Source of the DNA: Tanypteryx hageni
Taxonomy: Eukaryota; Arthropoda; Insecta; Odonata; Petaluridae
Length of the DNA: 64,000 nt
Assembly (NCBI GenBank): GCA_028673005.1
Contig: CM054116.1
Coordinates: 78,380,572 to 78,444,571 of the forward strand
Direction: 5' to 3'
Every line of letters begins with the position of its first letter. Position 1 is the first letter of the stretch. Below, piece by piece: positions 11,689-23,400 of this stretch. Both the position numbers and the translations under genes were made by a program. A model generated the notes under the pieces. The model saw nothing but the letters and a program-made list of their open reading frames with translations, was not told where the DNA came from and ran no database searches.

Positions 11689-14600
11689 ATGCTGTCAACT
11701 TTATTAGCTGTTTTTCTATCGATGCTACACATTCTGTATTCTGCATGGAAATCACTCAAAAACCTCTGGAATGACAGTTTACGCAAGTATGAATGTGTAG
11801 TTAATAAATCCAGCGTGGAAGACGAGTTGAAATTTATCTCCAGATATGCTAAGAGGCTGAATAAAATACCGGCTCACCTGGCCATCGTTGTTGTGAATGA
11901 AAGAATATCTTATAAAGATTTAGCTAACATTATACTTTGGTGTGTTGCCGCAAGAATATCTTCACTTAGCTTTTACGACCATACGGGTAAGACAATTTTA
12001 ATAAGCATAAAGTTGACATAAGTTACCTTGCATTGAGTTCTTGAAGGAAAAGGTATTAATTGGAGTCATATGTTCGTACGTCATGCAATGTGATAGTAAT
12101 TTGCATCTCGTAAAACCTTATTTATGGCGTGTTGTATTAGTTTGGTTTGTTTATCATGTTAAATGTTAAGAGAATGTAGTAGCTCATTGTGATTTGTATG
12201 AAAGTATCTCTGCAATTAGGATTTTAACTTTTTATGCACATTTACAGGTTTTCTAAAAAGAAATGAAATGAAATTACATTCAGCATTGTTAGAGAAATGG
12301 AAAGAGCCCTGTGTAATTTGGGGTAACGCCCCTCGTAGAAATGGGATGCCGAAAAAGAACGGATTAACTAATGGTGAGTTTTAAATTTACATTTAAGTTT
12401 AATTAATTTTTGGTGATTAAAACTTGTTGAATTTTCATAATTTAGTTGCTGCAAGCTATGGTCTTCATGGAGTTTAAGTGTTGCTTATCTTCATTTATAT
12501 TACCTGATAAGATATCCGGCCTTTTTATCAAAAGTCTTCTGTATTTGGCATTAAATTTGAAGTAATTACCTATTATTTTTCTTTTAAATTCTGCCGTTCA
12601 TTTTACAGGCCTTTCTTCGAAACCGGTTGAAACTAGTGAAGATTGGCCCACCCTCCAGGTATTGGTTTTAGCTCCAAACGAGGGCCGGGAAGCATTTACT
12701 GACGCAACTCGCCGATTGTGTGAGAATGTATTGTCAGGGAAATTAGATGCATCAAATATAGATGAAAAAATATTGGACAGGGAATTAAGCTTAGGATCTA
12801 AAGAAAGACCTGTTGATGATCCTGAACTTGCTGTCTGGTGTGGGAATACATGCTGTAACTGTGGTTTCTTGCCTTGGCATATACGAGTGACACAGTTCCT
12901 GTAAGTATTTTATATTTGTAATAATCCTATTATTTCCTCCATTGAATAGTATTTACTCATAGTACAGCTTGTAATCTAAGTTTCTTTCATTTTCAGTGGT
13001 ATAATTTCCCTCTTTTAGATGACTAATTGTTGATAATCCATATTTTAATAATATAGATATATACAGATATTGCCTACTCAAAGTGTTTTAAATAAAAAAA
13101 TGGGATATTTGTCAGCATTCCAATTTTTAAATTGCTTGTAGCCCAGTTAATAAATTGTGATAGAATAACAATGATCTCATCTACACAATTCTTTATTTCT
13201 AACAGAAGAACTTTGTTTCATAAATATTTCTCTAGAGAAAAATTAATTCTCTTTATGAATTGTCTTCAACTTGGGTAATCATATTTGTATTACTTATGAT
13301 GATGGAAAAATAATGTTTAGGGACAGTTTTCTCAAGCAGTTTCCTTCAATGTAATTCAATGATATTACCTGTGAAACAATATTTCTCATAGCCTTTTGGA
13401 TTATCCAGTGGCAGATTAAGGTATCTGAAGGCCCCAGGTGCAAATGGTTCTGGAGGCCCCCAGCTGTCCATGAGGAGAGGGGGGGTACTCGATCAAATTT
13501 AGAGCTTACGAACGGAAAAATGTATGCAGCAGGTTAAATAAATTGAATTACAAACATGCATACATAGAAAATTTAATACTTATTATATAAACTTGCATAT
13601 ATTGAAAAATAAAAACAAAAAGAAATGTTCTTCATACTGTATTTAACAAAAATAATGTTATATTTGGTATTAACTATTAATAAATACAGTAGGAACAATA
13701 TTTACATATGTATGTAAGTAGTAGATTATACCAATTGTGAAATATTTGACTAAATTAAATATTGAAAAAAAAATTGAGTTTTGACTGTTTTAAGGTCCCC
13801 ATGAGTGTCAAGGCCGCAGGCAAGCATCTCATGTGCCTGTGCGGTAATCCGCTACTGGGAATATCCTCATAAAGTAAAAGGAAAATTTTCTTGCATGATG
13901 TTATTTTTCAGCTTATTGCATTGAGTTAAATGTTTAGTCTTGAAGATTCTTTGCCATTTTTGTGGATATCCTTTTCTCTAATTGTTGGTAGCTCAATAAC
14001 TTTGGCTCAGATTATTAAAGGTGAAGTACTCCTTTAGCCAAACAATTAGAGGGTTACAACACCCAATGCATTTTGCCCACGAGGTGGGCATCTTCAGGGG
14101 CAAAACCTGGCTTAACAGTGACTGATAGTCGACTCTGATGTAATACTACATAAATCATTGAAATATTAACTGATATTCGGTATTTTTGTATTATTATCTT
14201 GAGAAACATCATTGAACTGGAATCCAGTCTTTTACAGTCATTCATTTTGTTTATCAAAGATATTGCTTGTAAGGTGAATTTTTTATCTAGCTCTCCTATT
14301 GATTACATTAGAAATTTCGGTACTGTTTTGATAACTGGGTGAAAAAGGTAAACAAAAGCACTGGTAGCACTGTTGATGGTGAGAAAGCAACAAGAAATGG
14401 AAAGGGAAAGGCGAAAAAGCGGAACTTCAACGTCATACGTAAATATTAGAAGCATTTCGAAATAAGGACGAAGAGTAATATAAATGAAGATGAATGCAAT
14501 CGGAGGGGGGTCCAAAGTGAACATGGGAAAGAAACCAATACCACCTAACCAACGTTACCCAAGCTGGGAGACTGAGTAGGTGTATGTCACATACTGGTAG

Positions 14601-14849
14601 CATTTGAGTACTATTTCTTATTGCTTTCTCGCCATCAACAGCCCTACCGTCTCAGTTTACCTTTCACCTGGTTATGGAAACAAAATCAAAATTTCCTATT
14701 TTGTGTGATGTCACTTATATTCAATTTTCTTTAGCCAAATTATTTTTTATAATTATAGGCATCTTCAAAGTCATCATGAAATTGAGCCACAAGACTTTGT
14801 TTCCTTGTTAGAAGCCTACTCAAAGTGCCAGCAAAGATTTGGAAAATGA
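11689..14849 (+). CDS. Nus1: Dehydrodolichyl diphosphate synthase complex subunit Nus1 (Nogo-B receptor type)
   Basis: Exons 11689-11986, 12248-12373, 12609-12900 and 14759-14849 total 807 nt, giving 268 residues. All junctions are GT-AG and in phase. Residues about 2-20 form a hydrophobic membrane segment (LSTLLAVFLSMLHILYSAW). The cis-prenyltransferase-like part follows, with AHLAIVVVNE, SFYDHTGFLKRN across the first junction and GFLPWHIRVTQF near the end. The last exon ends QRFGK, supplying the C-terminal R-x-G motif that in this family is needed for activity of the complex with the catalytic cis-prenyltransferase subunit. The complex makes dehydrodolichyl diphosphate at the ER for protein glycosylation. 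Length is a little below human NUS1 (293). The last intron (12901-14758) is loaded with MITEs. The partner subunit is not in this window. Confidence 0.95.
13406..13857. mobile_element. hAT-type MITE, 452 bp, inside the last Nus1 intron
   Basis: The left end CAGTGGCAGATTAAGG and the right end GTAATCCGCTACTG are inverted. Flanking 8-mers GGATTATC (13398-13405) and GGAATATC (13858-13865) match at 7 of 8 positions, as expected for a hAT target duplication. Subterminal segments contain the GGCCCC / CCCCAG motif shared with the copies at 25719 and 26340. Confidence 0.85.
14062..14100 (-). repeat. Short conserved hairpin motif, copy 1 (hammerhead-core-like)
   Basis: On the minus strand this reads CTGAAGA, then GCCCAC-CTC-GTGGGC as a 6-bp hairpin, then AAAATGCATTGGG. 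A related copy sits at 34275-34310 with GAAA after the hairpin. The shape resembles a hammerhead core (CUGANGA, stem II, GAAA), but the complete fold is not demonstrated. Confidence 0.4.
14310..14696. mobile_element. MITE with roughly 85-bp inverted arms in the last Nus1 intron
   Basis: The left arm (14310-14400) and the inverted right arm (about 14610-14696) share GGTAAAC, CTGTTGATGG and GAGAAAGCAA landmarks in the same order with a few mismatches. The interior has no coding capacity. No convincing target duplication was identified. Confidence 0.7.
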
Positions 14850-15146
14850 GTGTGTGCGTGTGATATATCACAGAAAGGACTGTGTAGTTATTACCTGTGA
14901 GATGTTTGACTGTGGTGCTCGATTTTATAATTTTCCTTCTTGATATCAGGATGGATGTAATTGCTTGAAGGCCTGACTGTAGACTATTTACATAGCAGTT
15001 ATGTCTGTTTCAAGCTGTGAATTTAATGATGAAAGTTTATGAAACCGTGAAGAGTATTGATTTATCAATGTTATTTATATAAAAATTTGGAAGACATCAC
15101 CATATAATTTTTGCTGTACATTTTATTTCAATGCTAATTTATGTTA

Positions 15147-15152
15147 AATAAA
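15147..15152 (+). terminator. Polyadenylation signal of Nus1
   Basis: AATAAA lies about 300 bp after the Nus1 stop codon. A second AATAAA at 15232-15237 is an alternative. The convergent neighbour has its own signal on the other strand nearby. Confidence 0.55.
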
Positions 15153-15322
15153 TGTACTTAGGTACTTATATATTTGACCATAATGCGACAAGATCCAACC
15201 ATTTTGTTTTTTAACAATACAATTTAATTTTGCAATAAAATAATTGGGTTGGATATTTTAATTTTTTTTTTCTTAAACCTAAAGGTAACAGAAAATGAAA
15301 CAATTTTGTCATGGGTTTAATT

Positions 15323-15328
15323 TTTATT
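15323..15328 (-). terminator. Polyadenylation signal of the chitin-binding gene
   Basis: The minus strand carries AATAAA about 430 bp beyond the stop codon at 15760. It is less than 200 bp from the Nus1 signal, so the two convergent 3' UTRs may touch or overlap. Confidence 0.5.
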
Positions 15329-15759
15329 CCAAGCTGGAAATTTCAACCCATTACCACATGAGATTTTTATGTATTGGAAATATTCTGATTTATATAACAA
15401 AAAGGTATAAAAGAATATCACTTTTAAAATTCATACATAAGGCAGGGTTAACTTTCTAAAACAACAATTAAGAAGATTTAAATTCTGCTTTACGCAGCTG
15501 ACTGACATGGAAGGAAAACAGTAAGAATTGGGGAGGAGTATATTTTTTACAAAAGGAACTTGGTAATCAACATCGCCCTACCTAGGGAGTCCACACACAA
15601 ATGTTTGATGAAGGCCACGTTTCCAGTCCCGCAATTGACTTAAAATGCACTCAACAGTTGTCCTTTAAGGCCTTGATCAAACAACATTAAAAGTTCACAC
15701 ACTAGCAAACATATCACTGATTCATTGCTGAGGCGTTTCAGCTATGCCACATGGTATCC

Positions 15760-18700
15760 TTATCCCCACCTAGCTGTGAGGGAGTACAGTGATCTGAGGA
15801 GATCAAATGCCCTTCCATCAGATACAGTGCTCTTATCTTCACCACTAAGTATGCTCGTAGTATCAGGCAAATTGGCTGTTTGCGTTTCAGGAAGACTTGA
15901 AGGAGATGTTGACGTTTCGGCAATTCTTGGCGTGGTTGTTTCTATTCTTGAAGTTGTGGGTTCTGCCGCCTGTAGTTTCTCAGCCTTGAATGTCTCGTTC
16001 CTGCTCGTTGACCTTGGCTTTTTAAATGGTAACCAAGACATTATGAACTTGGGTGCATAAGTTGTAATTGGTGGCTCAGTTCTCAATTCTGCGTTATCTT
16101 TGCCAGGACTTGGCTTGGGATTGTTTGTAGTTGTTTTTTGGATTGTGTGTGATTTAGTTGTGATGGACATGATTGTGTAGGGATTGTATTCTGTCGTGGT
16201 TGTAGTTGGTTCTCTAGTGTCACTGTCATCTGGTATCAGGCCTGCACTATGCAATATATGGTGATCATCCTTCCTCAAGAGAGCCCTGAGAAGGCGAGCA
16301 TTTTTTTCATTAATACCTCTTCCTTTAGCATTGTGATCGTTTACGAAAAGGAGCACAAGCCTTGGATTTCCCTGGAATGATCTCTCTTCTTTCATCTCTG
16401 GTAAACTTTCAGCCTCTGTTGTGCTTACTGTGTGGGATTCCACATTGGAAAACTCCAATGGATCTCTTTTAGTGGTTGTGTTAATGAATTCATAGTCTAG
16501 GTTTTCTAGCGAAGTTGGAGTGGTTTTTTCATTGAAAAATTCCTCTGTTGGTGAAGAATTTGATTCATCTAATGCTGTCGTTGATTGCTCAACAACCTTA
16601 TCAGCAATGTGCCCCTGAAGTGTGTTAAAACTTGGCTGTGAAGGGAGGAAGTTTGCACTTTGAGCTCGGATTAATGATTCCCCTTTTTCAGTCACTGAGT
16701 TTGAAACCGTCTTAAGAAGCTGATTAGCATATGTATTATAAGACACTGTATTAATTTGTGAAGTCACTCCATTTGGTTTGCCTTGAGGGAGCTTGGCAGT
16801 AAGTCGAGTCAGTAAGTCACGTCCTTCTTGTGATGCTGTTTCTGTTACTGGTGGAATTGGTGTTGTGCTGGTTGTGGTGCTGGAGGGTGCAGAAGGTTGT
16901 TCAGAGTTTTGGAAGTCATATGTGCTCAATGAATTAGGCTCTAAAGAACCTGCAAATGAGCTGAGGTAGTTATTTTTATTATCTGGAATTTCATCGGGGT
17001 TAATTGAAGTCATGGCAAGTCGATTAAGTTCTTCTGGAACAAATTCGTTCAATATTTCATCAAGAGCTGCAGTTGGAATGTTGAGATCAGTAAAACCATT
17101 ATTCTCTTCATCAGCTCCTGATTCCTCATGTTCTGGTATGGGATCCTGAAAGGGAGGCAATAAATCAATTTCAAGTGGTGGAAGATTTTCTGTAAGTGGT
17201 TTTCCGGAAGGCAATGTAGTATATGATGGTTCTTTGTAAGTTAGTAAATCACTCTCTGTTGCAGGTTTAGTTTCAGGGATTTTAACTGTCGTTGTCTCAA
17301 TTTTGGATACCTCCTGCTCATTTAACTCCTTTTCTTTTTCTGGTGGTGAAATGTTGGATGTATCGTTGCCATTCTCGATTCTCGGCTGAGCTAACAAACT
17401 CCTGCTTTCGTTTATGACAGCTGAAGAAGTAATAAGCTCTGGGATGGTTGTGGTGGTAGGTTGAATGCTCTCAGCATTTGGTCCCTCAGCATCTTGATGA
17501 GAAAGGTTGTTCTGGTTATTGAAATCAGAGCTCTGTTTTGGTGTTTTATAGGTTGTTGTTGATGTGAATGGAATGGTTATGTAGAATCCTGATTGTGGCT
17601 TAGATGAAGTAGTTTCGGTTTTCTGTGGTGCTATAGTTGTTGTGGTTGGAATTTGCACATCAGAGAAATCCAGAACTTCATCATCCTCATCTGGAGCTGA
17701 TGCATTGGAAAGGTTTTCATGTGAATCAGATAAAACACCACTAGGAAGGGTTGGATTAGGAGGATGACTTACAGATGACAAAGCTTCTCTAAAAGTTTCA
17801 GGATCTTCCAAGTAAGCTGACAAAGCTCGACTAAATACCTGAGCCAATTCACGCAAGTCGCTTGGGGTTGTGGACAAGTCATCATCTTGAGGAAATTTAC
17901 TTGATGTACTGGTTATCTTTCCATTTTCTAGTTTGAAGAAAGGAGTTATTTGTATTGTATCAGAATGTGCCATTTCTGTCTTTTGGTTTTCTTCGCTCTC
18001 TGTCGTACTCTCAGGAGCATCTTCAGTGGTGTTAGGACTTTCTGTGTGTAATTTGTGCAAATTTTTTTCCGTTGTTGGCACAGTTTCAGGAAAAACTTGT
18101 TCTGTGACTGGTCCGACTGACATTGCTTCTTTTAAAGTGGGTTCAATTGCATTTTTATATAGAATATTCATGGTGTCTTCAGTTAGGTTGGTTGTGTTAG
18201 TTTCTGACAAAGCTTTATTGATGTGCTGAAAAAGTCCTGAATCTTCAGATGTAAAGTTACCTAGCAAGTAGTCTTTCATCTTCTTAGCAGATACATCAGA
18301 TTTTTTATGACTAACTTCTGCTTTTGAATAAAACTGTTTACTGAAATAAGCTCCTGAATCTTTTGTTATAGTTGGGTTCTTATCAAGTCGGAAGTATTGT
18401 TCCTTTTCAAAGAAAGATGTTCCCTCTGCCTTATTTGTTGTTGTTGGTCTCTGAGTGTTTGTATATTCAATCTGATCTGTTGAGTACTGTGCTGAATCGA
18501 TTGAAATTCTTCCATTGTTTTCTGAAGGAATGGTTGCTTTATTAGTTTTATTAGCTTCTTGAAAATAATCCTTCTTGGTTAATGATGAAATTACAGGACT
18601 TCTAATGTTAACAAAATCTGAGTTTTTGTTGAGACTTCGGTAAGAAACATCAGATAATGGAATGTCAGTATCTTTTGGTAAAAATGTTGTAACTAAATTT

Positions 18701-20445
18701 ATATCCAATGAGGGGGGTTCGGTATTTTTCAATGGAATCTTCTCTGTCACTGTTTTCTCAGTGCCATATACAGTGGTAACCTCGGTGGTAGGTAAATATT
18801 GAATGTTGCTGGAGCTTACAATTTTACTTCCTCTCCCTGATAAAGATGTTTTTACTAGAACATAAGGTATATCTTTAGTCGAAGGTGAATTTGAGGACGA
18901 ATCAGTTTCTGACACTTTCTGAGATGTGTCAGATGCTTCCAGATTGAAAATGGGCGATTTTGTTGTATATTCAAAGTGTGGCTTATTTGATGCAGTGATT
19001 ATTACAGGAGATGATGTTGTAACAATTTTCTGGTCATTATCATCTTCTAAACGGGGTGGCGACTCATTTTCATTTGAAAAAGAAACCAATCTGTGATTTG
19101 TAGTAGTGGTTGGAGACTGTGGTGGCCTTGTACTTAATTTCAATGAAATAGGAGTTGTTTTTTGAGAGGATGATGAAGTTCTTGACTGTTCTGGAAAAGG
19201 ATCTATTGGAACGACACCTTTTAAGCTGCCTTCAATCCTTCTAGGGGTGTTATAAACCAAATTATCTCCTCCTGTTGCAATATATAGGGCCAAAGAATGA
19301 ACTGCACCTGGTCCTGATGATAGAGGAATATTAGGAGGGATACGATCACCAGTGTAAGGCTTTCCATTTACGTCAACAGCATCATCATTTTCTGTAAGTT
19401 TCTCACGCCTCTGGTGAAGGAACTTTTCTAAGTCCATCACTGGCCTGTAGGTTATCACTGATTCAGTTCCGTCTTCCTTGCGAGGTTTATAAGTTACTAC
19501 CGAGTCTATTTCTTCTTCCTTAGATGGTGTGTCAGTTACTGCTCTATCAGTTTCATCCTCTTTTGATGGTATTTCAAAAACTGGAATATCGTCGCTAATT
19601 TGGCTGAAAGTCACGCTTTCCAAGCGGCCTCTTCGATGGCTACCAGCAAAGGATGCAGTCTCAGCTACATCTTGGCCTTCGCTTTCATCATGATTGCAGT
19701 TCTTATTTTTCCTCCTAACTGTGTCAATTCTTCTATTTGCTGAAATAAATACATCACTCGTGCTACTTTTCAAGTTCTCTGAATCGAAATCTTCGGAACC
19801 TCTGTCGTAGTTTTGACTGACTCTTTTGCTTGGTTCTTCTTGTTCAAAATATGGAGATGGCTTAACTCTGCTTTCCATTTGTTTTGGAGCTCTAATAATA
19901 TCCTCATCATTTACCAGTTTTATCTGTGCTCTTGGAATATATTCATCATTTTGGCTTCTGAAATTCACTCTAGTTCTTCTGCGGTCAGAATCTCTTTGGC
20001 GGCTATGAGGGGTATGCTGTTCTTCCTGTTCAAAATACTGGGAATTTTGACTGTTGCTTTTTCTCACTTTATTATTTCTGGCATTTCTTTCATCACCTGA
20101 CTCTATAATGGTTCGAATTGTAGTGGATCTTTGATTGCCAGAATAAAGTGGTTGAGTTGTTTCATAAAAATTCCTGCCGCCACCTTGTACATTAGATCTT
20201 GGATTTACTGGTGAATCAAAATCTGTTGTTATACTCATACTTTCTCTCGATTCTGATGGTAATCTGTCTAGCTTTCCTCTATTTCTGTCTCTTCTGAGAG
20301 TATCAGCGCTAGGTTCATAGAAATTCTGAGAGTCATCACAGTCAACACGAAACCACCAGTCACAGATGAGATGAGACTGCCGAAAGATTGTACCATTGGG
20401 ACAAAGGAAGGACATTTTTCTGCCACCATCACAGATGTGGAAGAC
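15760..20445 (-). CDS. Large terminal coding exon of the chitin-binding gene
   Basis: A single 4686-nt exon codes for 1561 residues. It begins with VFHICDGGRK, inside the chitin-binding domain, and so supplies four of the six cysteines. The acceptor TATTCTATTCCAG precedes 20445. The following region is charged and Arg/Asp/Ser-rich with two PYFEQEE/QYFEQEE motifs, and then becomes Thr/Ser-rich with short poly-Thr runs typical of mucin-like O-glycosylated stretches. A basic, non-repetitive block (RLVLLFVNDH to LLRALLRKDD) lies near the C-terminus. The length of uninterrupted frame and the steady composition bias show that this is real coding sequence. Confidence 0.93.
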   Translation of the reverse strand, partial: VFHICDGGRKMSFLCPNGTIFRQSHLICDWWFRVDCDDSQNFYEPSADTLRRDRNRGKLDRLPSESRESMSITTDFDSPVNPRSNVQGGGRNFYETTQPLYSGNQRSTTIRTIIESGDERNARNNKVRKSNSQNSQYFEQEEQHTPHSRQRDSDRRRTRVNFRSQNDEYIPRAQIKLVNDEDIIRAPKQMESRVKPSPYFEQEEPSKRVSQNYDRGSEDFDSENLKSSTSDVFISANRRIDTVRRKNKNCNHDESEGQDVAETASFAGSHRRGRLESVTFSQISDDIPVFEIPSKEDETDRAVTDTPSKEEEIDSVVTYKPRKEDGTESVITYRPVMDLEKFLHQRREKLTENDDAVDVNGKPYTGDRIPPNIPLSSGPGAVHSLALYIATGGDNLVYNTPRRIEGSLKGVVPIDPFPEQSRTSSSSQKTTPISLKLSTRPPQSPTTTTNHRLVSFSNENESPPRLEDDNDQKIVTTSSPVIITASNKPHFEYTTKSPIFNLEASDTSQKVSETDSSSNSPSTKDIPYVLVKTSLSGRGSKIVSSSNIQYLPTTEVTTVYGTEKTVTEKIPLKNTEPPSLDINLVTTFLPKDTDIPLSDVSYRSLNKNSDFVNIRSPVISSLTKKDYFQEANKTNKATIPSENNGRISIDSAQYSTDQIEYTNTQRPTTTNKAEGTSFFEKEQYFRLDKNPTITKDSGAYFSKQFYSKAEVSHKKSDVSAKKMKDYLLGNFTSEDSGLFQHINKALSETNTTNLTEDTMNILYKNAIEPTLKEAMSVGPVTEQVFPETVPTTEKNLHKLHTESPNTTEDAPESTTESEENQKTEMAHSDTIQITPFFKLENGKITSTSSKFPQDDDLSTTPSDLRELAQVFSRALSAYLEDPETFREALSSVSHPPNPTLPSGVLSDSHENLSNASAPDEDDEVLDFSDVQIPTTTTIAPQKTETTSSKPQSGFYITIPFTSTTTYKTPKQSSDFNNQNNLSHQDAEGPNAESIQPTTTTIPELITSSAVINESRSLLAQPRIENGNDTSNISPPEKEKELNEQEVSKIETTTVKIPETKPATESDLLTYKEPSYTTLPSGKPLTENLPPLEIDLLPPFQDPIPEHEESGADEENNGFTDLNIPTAALDEILNEFVPEELNRLAMTSINPDEIPDNKNNYLSSFAGSLEPNSLSTYDFQNSEQPSAPSSTTTSTTPIPPVTETASQEGRDLLTRLTAKLPQGKPNGVTSQINTVSYNTYANQLLKTVSNSVTEKGESLIRAQSANFLPSQPSFNTLQGHIADKVVEQSTTALDESNSSPTEEFFNEKTTPTSLENLDYEFINTTTKRDPLEFSNVESHTVSTTEAESLPEMKEERSFQGNPRLVLLFVNDHNAKGRGINEKNARLLRALLRKDDHHILHSAGLIPDDSDTREPTTTTTEYNPYTIMSITTKSHTIQKTTTNNPKPSPGKDNAELRTEPPITTYAPKFIMSWLPFKKPRSTSRNETFKAEKLQAAEPTTSRIETTTPRIAETSTSPSSLPETQTANLPDTTSILSGEDKSTVSDGRAFDLLRSLYSLTARWG

Positions 20446-23400
20446 CTGGAATAGAATATAGATGGGATGTAAAGACAGTAAAATGGCAAGTACAAATACA
20501 AGTCAATGAATTTTCTGATATAAACTACTTCACTTAATGTAGCATAATCCAAAAATTATTTCAACAATACCATTAGATTAAATTATAATACATTCATTTT
20601 ATGTAGGATTCTGAATTTGTAGTAATTGTTTTTTAGCATAAAATTTAATTTATAAGATGGCCATTCATCAAGTTGTACTACATAATTAATCCCATGACTT
20701 GTTTTTTTAAAGAATACACTAATTTCTTTAGTAAAGAAAAACAACAATGGCAATCTTCAAGTTATATAATTACTAGCCTCTTTGATCATAGTCTTGAGTA
20801 AATGCAATATTACTTATATCGATGAAACATGCTTAACTAATCAATAAATATGAATAAAAAAGGTAAAAAAATGTTTACTTTATAAAAAAGTCTATTGAAC
20901 TGAAAATAATGGATACTGACTAAATGTTTCAATACCAAGAAAAATATAGTTCATGAAAATAAGTTGTCAATGTGAAAGACAACTATAATAAGCTGAGAGC
21001 ATTCTTATTTTTCTTCCATGCCATTAATATACATCATTGAACAAAATGCATTTTTCGTACCTGACATTTTGTCTCCATGTCAGCAAAGTAACCCGATTCT
21101 TTCACATTTCGACAGGTAAAGCTCGTAATTGGAATAGCCGCCAGATTCGGAAAATCTATCCCTGGTCTTCCTTTGACACCTAGAATCAATCAAATATAAT
21201 ATTTGTCAGATAAAAACAGGCAGAAAAGAAAGGAAGCACAATTTTGATGATTTTTTGGCAGTTCAAAATGGTTCAAGATCTGTTATTACATCAGGTTTTA
21301 GAGAAAAAAGAAACATTTCGAAGTGTTATGATGTTTCAAATAAATGTTGTGTGTTAGAATCACGTTTGAAACTAAACTACATTTTTTGTTAGCTGACTAG
21401 TATCGGAAAAAAAGAGAAATTTGTGTTAAAGTGTTTCAGAAGGATGTAGAAACAAAGAAAGAAAAGATTACTATAGAGATCCTTGTAGAAAAAGGTCTCA
21501 AACTATTTAATCGTGGAAAGAAAATACTTATTTTGCAGGATACAGTGCAACAAGCTTGATATTTTCCACATTGGATGGTACAGCGATCACCATAAGTAAG
21601 ATAAACGGACTTAGACACTCTGTTTAGCCATCCTCTTCAACCTACCAAAATCATCAGTTGAAGATGCCATGGGAAATCCTGGAAAAGAAATCAATTCTAT
21701 TCGTTTATGCATGTGATATGACTCTCTTCTCCCAAAGGACTTGTAACTAAAATATTTATAAAATTAGTGCTCTGAACAATGGCTCATGGATTTGATTGAA
21801 ATTCACCTCCCCATTCAAATTTTGTCAGATAATTATTGATATTAAAATATACAGGATAATCTTGTGACACTATGTGATTTACATTTAGTTTTTACGCTTT
21901 ATAATTGAATAACTGTTTACCAAAAGTATTTAAAATAACCAACATTAATTACTTTTTGAAAATGTTTAGCACTTTGGAAGAAGAGACTCGCTATATGATG
22001 GCCCTAACACAGGAAAACAATGTTTATGAAATGATATTTGCCATTTATAAACTACTACTACTAACAAAACTTCCAAAATTTTGTTTTTCCACTATGACAT
22101 TCATTTCAGAAGCTTCAGCATTTGAAATTGATTCACTTATTACAACAACGATCTGTGAATATAATGCTATTGTACAAAATTTTCATAATATATTTTATGA
22201 TTTCTAATGCTTTCCCAAAAAACTATTGATGATTGTTGTGACTGCTAAACAAATTGTGATTCAAATATTATTTTTATTTTCATTATTTACCTAGGAACTC
22301 TTGATAGTAGTCATCTTCTTCATGTCGGTTGCTCTCTGGGATTTCATCTGCAGCAATGGCTGATCCAGTTTCATAACGTCTTGCATTGTTCTTTGCAATG
22401 TTGGATAATAGGGAAATAAAAAAAATTATAACTTAATTATATTATAGCGAAGTATCTAAAATTATTGAAAAATAGAATGACTTGACTCAGCATTTTTTAT
22501 TATCTAGTTGAAATTTACAATAGAGATTTTTTTACGAGACTAGTTCTTTTTGAGGCTGACACTAATGGTCACTGATTTGACTTTTTCCTAAACTTTTTAT
22601 CCACTTTTCAAAATACGTCTTGGCTCAAATGACGGATTACTTTTATGGAGAAAAATGCCGGCATGAGTATTTTATGACACGGGTCATGCATTCAACACAG
22701 CCGCGAATGGATAAACGGCATCTCGGCGAAGACTTAAACGTACGTACATCAAACGACCATAAAAGGATAGTAGAAGTGTCCCTTTGACCCGATCCTCCGG
22801 AGAGAATCTTGCGGCACTGACTAGATTTGTAGCTTTTAAAAGACTGGCTCTAGCGCTTCTTTATAGACAAACCATGAAGGCAGCGGGAGGCGGACGTGTC
22901 ATCTTAACCAGCGATCATAATTCAACGTACGTCTCGCACTTATACGTGACCTATCCCTCAACAGAGTAATACACGTGTTGAAACGGTCATTCAACCCTGC
23001 GATCAAGTCGGGATGTATACGGTATTTGTAAATAGTCTCAATTCTAAAAATGTCCTGTTCTTTGCAGAAGCCGCTTTTCCCGCAAGCGCATTTTTAAACG
23101 TGAGATTCGTTAATTCTCTTTCATATTTTAAGGGGAGATTCGATTTGAAATGGAATTTTAGTGATTACGACGCACGTTTTTGAATGATTGTCTGAAAGGC
23201 CAAGTTGATGAAAGAAACGTAGAAAAGTAGGCTAAAAAGGAGTTAAGCACTGCGGAAATATGATAATGTTGAAAAAGAAAGTTATTAATGATTTAAAGTT
23301 TAGAAATGGAAGAAAATAACAAAATAGGTACAGTCCTACACGTGTCGTGGACTTTAGGCTCGTCATCTCCCGCTCACTGAAGAGACAAGTTTTTTGTTAA

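Noticed and set aside
15725..16060. Plus-strand open frame of 111 residues opposite the chitin-binding exon
   Set aside because: It is antisense to a long biased coding exon and its composition is explained by that exon; no start context or family match.
19813..20100. Plus-strand open frames over the 5' part of the same exon
   Set aside because: Shadow frames opposite a confirmed coding region.
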